Assembly: GCA_023457135.1 (NCBI GenBank)
Contig: JAEWMO010000181.1
Coordinates: 1-6,940 of the forward strand
From: Methanobacteriota archaeon
Lineage (GTDB): Archaea; Halobacteriota; Methanomicrobia; Methanomicrobiales; Methanoculleaceae
Direction: 5' to 3'
Length of the DNA: 6,940 nt
The position numbers and the translations under genes are program-made. A model generated the notes under the pieces. That model made no database searches and was not told the DNA's origin. It saw nothing but the letters and a program-made list of their open reading frames with translations. The first letter of the stretch is position 1; each line of letters opens with the position of its first letter. Shown here one piece after another: positions 1 to 6,016 of this stretch.

Positions 1-984
1 CCGCTGACCTACCGGAGCCCTATCGTGGACGCGACGCTCCCGGACGGGTCGCGTATCAACATCGTCTACGGGACCGAGATCAGCAAGCACGGGAGCAACT
101 TCACCATCCGTAAGGTGAACGAGGTCCCCTTAAGCATCCTCCAGGTCATCGAGAGTGGGGCGTGCGACTACCTGATGGCTGCCTACCTCTGGATCTGCCT
201 CGAGTACGGGATGTCGATGTTCGTCTCAGGAGAGACCGCGAGCGGTAAGACGACGACGTTGAACGCCCTCACGACTTTCCTCCCGCCGGAGAACAAGATC
301 GTCACCATCGAGGATACCCCGGAGCTGACGGTCCCCCACCGGAACTGGACCCGCGAGGTCGCGAAAGCCAAGGGGAAGGGCGAGGGCGAAGGGGCGGAGA
401 TCACGATGTTCGACCTCCTCAAAGCCGCCCTCCGTCAGCGCCCGAACCAGATCCTGGTCGGTGAGATCCGTGGTGTCGAAGGCTCCGTCGCCTTCTCCGC
501 GATGCAGACCGGCCACCCGGTGATGAGTACCTTCCACGCTGCGTCGGTCGAGAAACTGATCCAGCGTCTCTGCGGAGATCCGATCAGCATTCCCAAGACC
601 TACGTCGACAACTTAAACCTGGTCATCATCCAGAGCGCCGTGAAACGCCCCGGCGGCGGGACCGTCCGGCGGATGCTCAGCGTCAACGAGCTCGTCGGCT
701 ACGACCCCGAGACCCAGGGGTTCTCCTTCATGGCGGCGTTCGTCTGGGACCCCGCAACCGATAAGTTCACCTTCACCGGGAGAGGAAGCAGTTACCTCCT
801 CGAGAACAAGATTGCAACGATGCTCGGCATTCCCGAGAACCGGCGGGCCGATATCTACGAAGAGGTCGACAAACGGGCAAAGATTCTCGAGCGGCTCCAC
901 AAGGCCGGGTATACCCAGTTCTGGGACTTCTTCCACATGACGACGAAGATCAAGAAGCAGGGCCTGCTCACCATCGAGGTGTGA
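1..984 (+). CDS. flaI: Archaellum motor ATPase FlaI/ArlI (5'-truncated)
   Basis: Hexameric secretion-type ATPase of the archaellum; with FlaJ it powers archaellin assembly and filament rotation at the inner face of the membrane. The frame is open to base 1 (first residues PLTYRSPIVDATLPDGS), so the gene begins upstream; the GTG at 25 is an internal Val codon, not a start. 327 codons are visible, roughly the C-terminal 60% of a family of about 550 residues. Counting from base 1, the Walker A motif GETASGKT is at residues 77-84, the acidic box IVTIEDTPEL begins at residue 100, the Walker B-like LVGEIRG has its Glu at residue 155, and the His-box region MQTGHPVMSTFHA has His at 172 and 179. A short Lys/Gly/Glu-rich stretch (122-133) precedes the conserved MFDLLKAALRQRP segment. 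These motifs fit FlaI better than pilus or type II secretion ATPases, and the adjacent flaJ supports this. It ends four bases before flaJ. Confidence 0.97.
   Translation, partial: PLTYRSPIVDATLPDGSRINIVYGTEISKHGSNFTIRKVNEVPLSILQVIESGACDYLMAAYLWICLEYGMSMFVSGETASGKTTTLNALTTFLPPENKIVTIEDTPELTVPHRNWTREVAKAKGKGEGEGAEITMFDLLKAALRQRPNQILVGEIRGVEGSVAFSAMQTGHPVMSTFHAASVEKLIQRLCGDPISIPKTYVDNLNLVIIQSAVKRPGGGTVRRMLSVNELVGYDPETQGFSFMAAFVWDPATDKFTFTGRGSSYLLENKIATMLGIPENRRADIYEEVDKRAKILERLHKAGYTQFWDFFHMTTKIKKQGLLTIEV
976..981 (+). promoter_or_regulatory. Shine-Dalgarno site fixing the GTG start of flaJ
   Basis: GAGGTG lies inside the last codons of flaI and ends 7 bases before the GTG at 989. It matches the archaeal anti-Shine-Dalgarno sequence and supports this non-ATG start, giving a near-full-length FlaJ. 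No separate promoter fits in the four-base gap, so flaI and flaJ are read as one transcript. Confidence 0.7.
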
Positions 985-988
985 AACG

Positions 989-2590
989 GTGTTCGAGGAT
1001 GTGGCCGAGCGGCTGCGGGCGGCAAACCGGGGGACAATACCATTCGAGGAGCAGTTCGAGATGCTCCTCGAACTCCGGTCCTACATCCTCGAGAACAAAA
1101 AGATAGAGCAGGACCTGCTTCTCATGTACACCTACATGGCCGCGATCACCACGGCATCCGTGACCCGGCCCGAGATCTTCCAGTTCACCTCCGAGCGGTT
1201 CGAGTATATCCCCTCGCGCTACATCGCGAAGGTGCAGCGTCTGGTCGGGGGGTGGGGCCACAGTTATGCGGGAGCGCTCCGGGCGGTCGCCGAGCGGTGC
1301 CGGAACGAGACCCTCCGGAGCATGCTCAACCGTTACGCCAACGCGATCGACTCCGGCGTCCCGGACGACGACTTCATCGGCACGGAACTCTCCAGCATCC
1401 GGAGCATCTACCGGAACTCGTTTGAGCAGGGGATCGAGCTCCTGAAGAAGTGGGGCGACGCCTACATCGCGATGCTCCTCTCCGGGTCGCTCGTTGCAAT
1501 CATCATCATGATCTCGGTCGCGATCTACGCCCCTGACGGGATCGAAGCGACCCTGAACACATCCTACATGATCATCCTCCTGATATCGATCTTCGGCCTC
1601 GTCATCATGTACCGCGCCGTGCCCGACGACCCCCGGACGCACGGCCTTTCCGAGATCTGCTCAAGGGAGCAGGGCATCATCAGGAGGCTCGAACGCCTCA
1701 TCGTCCCGATCACCGCCGCGATCGTCCTCCTGCTCGTCCTCCTCGGCGCCAACATGGGTATCGTCTTCCTCCTCGCCGGCCTGCTCCTGATGCCGCTCGG
1801 GGTCATCGGCTACATCGACGACGCCAACGTCATCAACCGGGACGCCGACTTCGCCACGTTCATCCGGAGCCTCGGTTCGGTGATGGGCGGCAAGGGGATC
1901 ACCACCGGCGACGCGCTCCAGGAGATCGACAGAAAGTCCCTGGTCCACCTTGAGCCGTTCATCAACGCGGTCTCGTCGAAGCTGAACCTCGGCCTCGACG
2001 AGGCCGGGAGCTGGCGGAAGTTCATCGGCGAGAGCGGCAGCTACCTGATCTACAAGTACATGAACATCTTCCGCGATGCGATAGCCCTCGGCGGATCTCC
2101 CGACCAGATCGGGAAGATCGTCGGTTCATCGATGCTCGAACAGGTTCTGCTCCGGAGAAAGCGCGACATGATGGTGAAAGGGTTCGTCGTCCTGCTCGTC
2201 CCGATGCACGGGGCGATGATCGGGATCTTCGTCTTCCTCTTTGAGATCCTCCTCTCCATGGCAAACGCCATACATGAGGTGATGGCGCACTTTGAGGAGA
2301 CGTCGGCCGCACTCTCGGGAGGTACGTCCACGGTCGGCGGGGGCATGGCGACGTCCTTAAACATCTTCGTAAACTTCCCCGAAGACACGATGCGGGCTTA
2401 CGTCGTGACGATCCTCTTAATGCTGACCGTTGCAAACATTCTTGCAGGAAAGATCGTCATGGGCGGCGACCGGTACATCTACTACTTCTTTGCAAGCCTG
2501 CTCTTCGCGGTCACCGGGGTCATCTACATCGCAGCCCCAATCGTGGTGAAGGCGTTCTTTACTATTCCAGCAGTTGTAGGGGTAACATGA
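989..2590 (+). CDS. flaJ: Archaellum membrane platform protein FlaJ/ArlJ
   Basis: Polytopic membrane protein that anchors the archaellum and binds the FlaI hexamer from the cytoplasm (type II secretion F-like fold, duplicated). It has 533 residues, close to the usual 550 or so. A soluble helical N-terminal region (1-155) is followed by hydrophobic segments at about 158-180, 190-210, 237-275 (a probable hairpin), 399-424, 470-488 and 496-520. Between them is a large cytoplasmic loop (276-398) containing the F-domain pattern FIRSLGSVMGGKGITTGDAL and the basic stretch LLRRKRDMMVKG. A Gly/Ser/Thr-rich segment at about 439-455 is probably an exposed linker. The GTG start is supported by GAGGTG at 976-981. 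The stop overlaps the next start as ATGA, indicating translational coupling. The position directly after flaI is the standard arrangement. Family assignment is secure; the exact topology is inferred from hydrophobicity read by eye. Confidence 0.95.
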   Translation: MFEDVAERLRAANRGTIPFEEQFEMLLELRSYILENKKIEQDLLLMYTYMAAITTASVTRPEIFQFTSERFEYIPSRYIAKVQRLVGGWGHSYAGALRAVAERCRNETLRSMLNRYANAIDSGVPDDDFIGTELSSIRSIYRNSFEQGIELLKKWGDAYIAMLLSGSLVAIIIMISVAIYAPDGIEATLNTSYMIILLISIFGLVIMYRAVPDDPRTHGLSEICSREQGIIRRLERLIVPITAAIVLLLVLLGANMGIVFLLAGLLLMPLGVIGYIDDANVINRDADFATFIRSLGSVMGGKGITTGDALQEIDRKSLVHLEPFINAVSSKLNLGLDEAGSWRKFIGESGSYLIYKYMNIFRDAIALGGSPDQIGKIVGSSMLEQVLLRRKRDMMVKGFVVLLVPMHGAMIGIFVFLFEILLSMANAIHEVMAHFEETSAALSGGTSTVGGGMATSLNIFVNFPEDTMRAYVVTILLMLTVANILAGKIVMGGDRYIYYFFASLLFAVTGVIYIAAPIVVKAFFTIPAVVGVT

Positions 2591-3699
2591 GAGAGAAACT
2601 ACGTCGTCCGCTGCTCTTCCTGATCACCGTCGGGACAGGCTCCCTGATCATCGTCTTCGATGCCCCGGTCGAGGTCATCGTCGCAGGCACCGTACTCGCG
2701 GGGTTCCTCGCGCTCGTGCTCACCGGGGCGCTCGACCTCGCAGAACTCAGGCCGTCGCGCCTGCGCTCGGCGCTCGCGGAACGCTCAAAGAAAGACCGCT
2801 CTAAGCCCGCAGAGACAAAAACACCTGCGGCTGCGGGGAAACCGTCCCCCCTGAGAGCCTTCGCCTCAAAAGAGATCGACCTCTTCGGCATGGTCGGGAC
2901 CCTCACGGCCTCGATCCGGGAGACGATCGCGCACGTTCGCGCCCCGGAAGGCGAGAAGAAGAGCCGGATCGAGAATATAGACGCCATGCTTGATGCGGCG
3001 GTCGACGGCACGGTCCCCGCTCCGTCGGTAGCACCGGTCCCGCCGAAGGCCGGCGGGGGGGCGGCCGATCCCCTCGCTTCGCTCGCAGACCTCGATCTCG
3101 ACGCGCTCGAGGCTCTCGACCTTGACGGCGAATCGTCCGGGTCCGGGGCGGCGTTTGACTCCGATCAGATCACCCTCCTCTCCGAGGAGGACGCGGACGC
3201 CGTGTCGGAGATCCTCAAGGCGCACCAGAACGACCTCGACGACCTCGACCTCCCGTCAGGGCTCGATCTCGCCGGAGATGCGGGCGAGCCCGCCACGACT
3301 CTGCCGCCGATGGCCGCAGACGTTCCGGAGCTTCCCGAAGGCGACGGCATGCCGGACATGGGCGCACTGGGCGACGAGCTCTCTGCGCTCGAGGACCTGG
3401 ACCCAGGCGAGATCGAGATCGAGGGCGAGGAGGAAGAGGCCGGTGCGGAAGAACCGGACACGGACGAGCTGCTCCCGGAAGAGCCGGAGATCATACCGGA
3501 AGAAGACTTCGACATGGTCTCCTTTGCGTCCGGAGGGGCGGCTGACGACGACCTGATCTCCGCGATCAAGTCAGATTCGAAGAAGAAGAAGTTCGTTGAG
3601 GATATCAGCCTGGTTCGCGAACTGAAAGGCGAAAAGTTCGCAGCAAGAGACCTTGCCGTGGAACTCGAGGATATCCTCACGACGATGAAATCACAATGA
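2587..3699 (+). CDS. Unknown membrane-anchored acidic protein linked to flaJ
   Basis: I do not recognise a named family. The 370-residue product has two hydrophobic segments at the N terminus (about 9-24 and 28-46), with basic residues before and after, predicting a hairpin with both ends in the cytoplasm. A basic/Ala/Pro linker follows (55-90), then a probably helical segment (91-138). Residues 161-310 are strikingly acidic: 51 Asp/Glu, one Lys and no Arg, with Leu-Asp runs such as LADLDLDALEALDLD. The C terminus is different: KKKK (332-335) leads into a likely amphipathic helix, SLVRELKGEKFAARDLAVEL (341-360). The start ATG overlaps the flaJ stop (ATGA), with a partial Shine-Dalgarno AGGGGT at 2578-2583. 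Tight coupling to flaJ and cheF directly downstream suggest an archaellum-associated or switch-associated job; this is inference from context. It does not resemble the FlaC/D/E core that I know. High Asp/Glu with strong codon bias makes the other frames look open, but only this one has meaningful architecture. Confidence 0.9.
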   Translation: MREKLRRPLLFLITVGTGSLIIVFDAPVEVIVAGTVLAGFLALVLTGALDLAELRPSRLRSALAERSKKDRSKPAETKTPAAAGKPSPLRAFASKEIDLFGMVGTLTASIRETIAHVRAPEGEKKSRIENIDAMLDAAVDGTVPAPSVAPVPPKAGGGAADPLASLADLDLDALEALDLDGESSGSGAAFDSDQITLLSEEDADAVSEILKAHQNDLDDLDLPSGLDLAGDAGEPATTLPPMAADVPELPEGDGMPDMGALGDELSALEDLDPGEIEIEGEEEEAGAEEPDTDELLPEEPEIIPEEDFDMVSFASGGAADDDLISAIKSDSKKKKFVEDISLVRELKGEKFAARDLAVELEDILTTMKSQ

Positions 3700-3730
3700 T
3701 GAAGGTGTAGTACAGGGTATTAATGTGATA

Positions 3731-3744
3731 GGAGGTGTGGAGGT
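3731..3744 (+). promoter_or_regulatory. Doubled Shine-Dalgarno before cheF
   Basis: Two strong Shine-Dalgarno cores lie in tandem: GGAGGTG at 3731-3737 and GGAGGT at 3739-3744. The first ends 9 bases from the cheF ATG, a good distance; the second is only 2 bases away and probably too close to act. The in-frame TAG at 3744-3746 directly before the ATG rules out any upstream in-frame start, so cheF must begin at 3747 or later. The remaining gap (3700-3730) shows no convincing TATA element. Confidence 0.65.
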
Positions 3745-3746
3745 AG

Positions 3747-4553
3747 ATGAAATCGGTTCCGGTAAAGGTCGAGCACGAAGGCAGGTGGGTCGCGGCGACG
3801 ATGGGCATCGGCGAGGATCGCTTCCGCATCGATGCCCCCCTCAACCTTGAGATCCTCTACAAGTCCGTGGTCGATCTCGAGGAGAAGAAGAACCAGATCG
3901 TCGTCACCGCAGGTGCGAACGGAGAGACGGTCTGCCGCATAGCGTCCGTCGAGAAGGTCCTCACGGTCCTGAAGAAGTTCATCATCACCCAGGCAAGCGC
4001 CTACCGCCTGAACGCCTTCTTCATGTCGCCCGCAATCCGGGGCGGCGTGCTCATCCAGGACGCGAAGTGGGAGAAAGGGGCGATCGCCGTCATGAAGACC
4101 GGTATCTGGTTCGTCAGCCAGGAGACCCAGGTCTGCATTCCGCTTGATGATGTGGCCGGCATCGAACTCACCTCCCGCGAGATCCAGGAAAAAGATCTCA
4201 ACGTCGTCAAGATCGATCACCTCGCCGAGAACGAGGTCGTGACGAGTTTCGTCCTCTGCCCGATGACGACGCTCCAGGTCCTCTACAACTTCCTCAAAGA
4301 GGCGACGAAAGACTCCGAGATCAGTGAGGAGATCGATCCCCTGACCGGGCAGGTGGCCATGCTGGTCTACAGCGGGATGGACTCGAGCGCCATCGAGAAC
4401 ATGCTCAAACTCTCGCATAAAGACCTCGACGGCATCTACGAGCGGCTCCTCGAGATGGGGCTTGCCGAAGTGCTTTATGTACGAAAAGAGGTTCAACTGA
4501 CCGCGAAAGGTGTCAGGTACATCTCTGACTCGGTAAAATCGCCAATAAATTAA
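3747..4553 (+). CDS. cheF: Archaeal chemotaxis adaptor CheF (formerly DUF439)
   Basis: CheF is an archaea-specific cytoplasmic adaptor that binds phospho-CheY and links it to the archaellum switch; bacteria have no equivalent. The 268-residue product has the expected length for the family. The N-terminal two thirds (1-190) is alternating beta-rich sequence with patterns such as WVAATMGIGEDRFRIDAPLN and a second similar block around 108-180 (GAIAVMKTGIWFVSQETQVC, IPLDDVAGIEL). The C-terminal part (about 200-262) looks like a winged helix: a helical SSAIENMLKLSHKDLDGIYERL region, then EVLYVRKEVQLTAKGVRYI as the wing. No catalytic motif is expected or seen. The start is bounded by an in-frame TAG immediately upstream and supported by a Shine-Dalgarno at 3731. 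The gene lies exactly between motor and chemotaxis blocks, matching its bridging role. It probably shares the upstream archaellum transcript, since no promoter is evident in the preceding gap. Confidence 0.93.
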   Translation: MKSVPVKVEHEGRWVAATMGIGEDRFRIDAPLNLEILYKSVVDLEEKKNQIVVTAGANGETVCRIASVEKVLTVLKKFIITQASAYRLNAFFMSPAIRGGVLIQDAKWEKGAIAVMKTGIWFVSQETQVCIPLDDVAGIELTSREIQEKDLNVVKIDHLAENEVVTSFVLCPMTTLQVLYNFLKEATKDSEISEEIDPLTGQVAMLVYSGMDSSAIENMLKLSHKDLDGIYERLLEMGLAEVLYVRKEVQLTAKGVRYISDSVKSPIN

Positions 4554-4569
4554 CGGCAACACTTATTTT

Positions 4570-4596
4570 GAATACGAATATCTATATAGCGTATTC
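4570..4596. repeat. Perfect 7-base inverted repeat framing the TATA-like box
   Basis: GAATACG at 4570-4576 is the exact reverse complement of CGTATTC at 4590-4596, separated by 13 bases that include the TATA-like element. The arm centres are 20 bases apart, about two helical turns, so both half-sites would face the same side of the DNA. This is the geometry expected of an operator for a dimeric regulator acting at the core promoter. The repeat itself is directly visible; its role as an operator is inference, and chance or an RNA hairpin remain possible. Confidence 0.5.
4581..4589 (+). promoter_or_regulatory. Candidate archaeal promoter for cheY-cheB-cheA
   Basis: TCTATATAG stands in a 69-base gap (4554-4622) with about 35% G+C, against clearly GC-rich coding DNA on both sides. 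It resembles the archaeal TATA box TTTATATA, and the preceding GAATA (4576-4580) could serve as the TFB recognition element. A start site about 25 bases downstream would fall near 4608-4611, leaving a leader of roughly 12-15 bases before the cheY ATG. The only ribosome binding candidate is a weak GAGTGG at 4611-4616, so translation from a very short leader is plausible. This is the only promoter-like sequence visible in the window. Confidence 0.55.
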
Positions 4597-4622
4597 TCCA
4601 AATAAACATTGAGTGGTTTGCG

Positions 4623-4985
4623 ATGGGGAGAATCCTGATCGTCGATGACACAATGTTTATGAGAACGCTGCTGAAGAATATCCTTTTCTCCGGCGGGCAT
4701 GATATCGTCGGCGAGGCCGCGGACGGGGCGGAAGCCGTCGCCAGATACCAGGAATTGAAACCCGATCTCGTCACGATGGACGTCGTCATGCCGAAGATGA
4801 ACGGGATCGAGGCGCTCAAGGCCATCAAGGCCGCCGACCCGGCGGCAAAGGTCATTATGTGCACGGCGGTCGGCCAGGAGCAGATGGTCAAACTTGCCGT
4901 CAAGACCGGGGCGAGAGGCTATATCGTCAAACCGTTCCAGGCCCCGAAGGTCCTTGAAGAAGTCAAGAACGTCCTCAGTGCCTGA
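4623..4985 (+). CDS. cheY: Chemotaxis response regulator CheY
   Basis: Single-domain receiver that takes phosphate from CheA and, in archaea, signals to the archaellum through CheF. The 120 residues cover exactly one receiver domain with no output domain. Key residues are present: acidic pair D8-D9 (ILIVDDTMFMR), phosphoacceptor D53 in LVTMDVVMP, the switch Thr at T81 (MCTA) and the invariant K103 in IVKPF. The first gene after the TATA-like element, it is likely the leader of a cheY-cheB-cheA transcript. Its stop is two bases before cheB. Stand-alone receivers can serve other kinases, but its place between cheF and cheB makes the chemotaxis role very likely. Confidence 0.97.
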   Translation: MGRILIVDDTMFMRTLLKNILFSGGHDIVGEAADGAEAVARYQELKPDLVTMDVVMPKMNGIEALKAIKAADPAAKVIMCTAVGQEQMVKLAVKTGARGYIVKPFQAPKVLEEVKNVLSA

Positions 4986-4987
4986 CC

Positions 4988-6007
4988 ATGATACGGGTTC
5001 TGATCGTCGACGATTCGCTCTTTATCCGGACAATCATCCGTGATCTGCTCAAAGACAGCCCGGATATCGAGGTCGTCGGGACAGCGGTCAACGGGATCGA
5101 CGCCCTTGCAAAGATTGCGGACTTAAAGCCGGACGTCATCACCCTCGACATCGAGATGCCCCGCATGGGCGGTCTTGAGGTGCTCGAGGCGCTCAGAGAG
5201 AGAGGCACAGGACCGAAGGTGATTGTCCTGAGTACCCTGACGTCCCGGAACGCCGATATGACGCATCGGGCGCTCCGGCTCGGGGCCGACGACTTCATGC
5301 TCAAACCAAGGGACGTACCGAAGGTCAGGGGCATCGAGCGCGAACTCATCCAGAAGATCAGGAACCTCTTCGCGCTCCCGACGGTCACGAGGGCCCCTGC
5401 GGCGAGATTGAGCGAGGCCGATGCCGTGGTGCTGATAGGTTCGTCGGCCGGAGGCCCTCCGATGCTTGACACTCTCCTCTCGGCCCTTCCGGCGGACCTG
5501 CCTGCGGCGGTCGTCGTCACCCAGCACATGCCCGAGGGGTTCACCGCATCGCTCGCCGAGCGCCTGAACCGGGTCTCGCCCCTGCCGGTGAAAGAGACAG
5601 AGAACGGCGATCCCTTACAGACCGGCTCGATCCTGATCTCGAAGGCCGGCTACCATACCGTGGTCTCGGGAGTCCTTGCAGGCGCCGGGAGAACCCACGG
5701 CCGGGTCGTCCACTCGACGGCCCCTCCCCTCCATGCAGTCAGGCCTGCCGTCGATACCACCTTCTCCTCTGCAGCGCGGGTCTTCGGACCGCGCACCGTC
5801 TCGGTGATCCTCTCCGGAATGGGGAGCGACGGCGGCGAGGGGACGCTCGCGGTGAAGACCGCAGGCGGCACCACGATGGTCTGCGCCGAGGAGGATTGTC
5901 TGGTGTACGGGATGGCGCGGTCCGCCCTGACCCGCAACTGCGTCGACAGAGTCGTTCCTCTTGCGCATCTCGCGCGGGAGATCGCGCAGGCTGTCAGCAG
6001 GCTTTAG
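4988..6007 (+). CDS. cheB: Chemoreceptor methylesterase/deamidase CheB
   Basis: CheB removes methyl groups from chemoreceptor glutamates (and can deamidate glutamines), providing adaptation; CheA phosphorylation activates it. The 339-residue protein is full length. The receiver domain (1-125) has D8-D9, phosphoacceptor D54 in ITLDIEMPRMGG, T83 and K106 (MLKP). A short linker (about 126-144) leads to the catalytic domain, where the Ser-His-Asp triad can be placed by motif: S153 in IGSSAGG, H180 in VTQHMPEGFT and D281 in LSGMGSDGGEG. The usual APG-type loop is replaced by SKAGYH at 218-223, a mild departure from the enterobacterial form. No clear Shine-Dalgarno precedes the ATG, which lies two bases after the cheY stop, so translation is probably coupled. 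The stop overlaps the cheA ribosome binding site. Confidence 0.97.
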   Translation: MIRVLIVDDSLFIRTIIRDLLKDSPDIEVVGTAVNGIDALAKIADLKPDVITLDIEMPRMGGLEVLEALRERGTGPKVIVLSTLTSRNADMTHRALRLGADDFMLKPRDVPKVRGIERELIQKIRNLFALPTVTRAPAARLSEADAVVLIGSSAGGPPMLDTLLSALPADLPAAVVVTQHMPEGFTASLAERLNRVSPLPVKETENGDPLQTGSILISKAGYHTVVSGVLAGAGRTHGRVVHSTAPPLHAVRPAVDTTFSSAARVFGPRTVSVILSGMGSDGGEGTLAVKTAGGTTMVCAEEDCLVYGMARSALTRNCVDRVVPLAHLAREIAQAVSRL

Positions 6008-6012
6008 GTGAT
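6006..6012 (+). promoter_or_regulatory. Shine-Dalgarno of cheA overlapping the cheB stop
   Basis: AGGTGAT shares its first two bases with the TAG stop of cheB and ends four bases before the cheA ATG at 6017. The long match to the archaeal anti-Shine-Dalgarno sequence supports this start over the out-of-frame ATG at 6024, and the overlap points to coupled translation of cheB and cheA. Confidence 0.7.
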
Positions 6013-6016
6013 ATCC

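Noticed and set aside
25..27. GTG at 25 as a start codon for a shorter FlaI
   Set aside because: The frame continues open to base 1, and the residues before it (TYRSPIV) fit the family sequence running into DATLPDGS; it is an internal Val.
968..1642. Minus-strand open frame of 224 codons opposite flaJ
   Set aside because: Composition rich in Asp, Arg, Val and Gly is the antisense reflection of flaJ; it has no recognisable motif.
3122..3556. A 144-codon + strand reading frame, Arg/Ser/Thr-rich, inside the unknown acidic gene
   Set aside because: It is an off-frame reading of GC-rich Asp/Glu/Leu codons, has no domain pattern, and no ribosome binding site was found.
3711..3730. Possible TATA element (GTATTAATG) for a separate cheF promoter
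   Set aside because: Poor match to the archaeal TATA consensus and too close to the ATG to leave room for a start site with the observed Shine-Dalgarno.
3720..4562. Long minus-strand open frame (280 codons) opposite cheF
   Set aside because: It mirrors cheF, whose family assignment is clear; long antisense frames are common in GC-rich genes and this one shows only Asp/Leu/His-rich shadow composition.
4561..4570. T-rich ACTTATTTTG after cheF as a transcription terminator
   Set aside because: The T run is only four long and sits in a generally AT-rich promoter region; it cannot be told from background.
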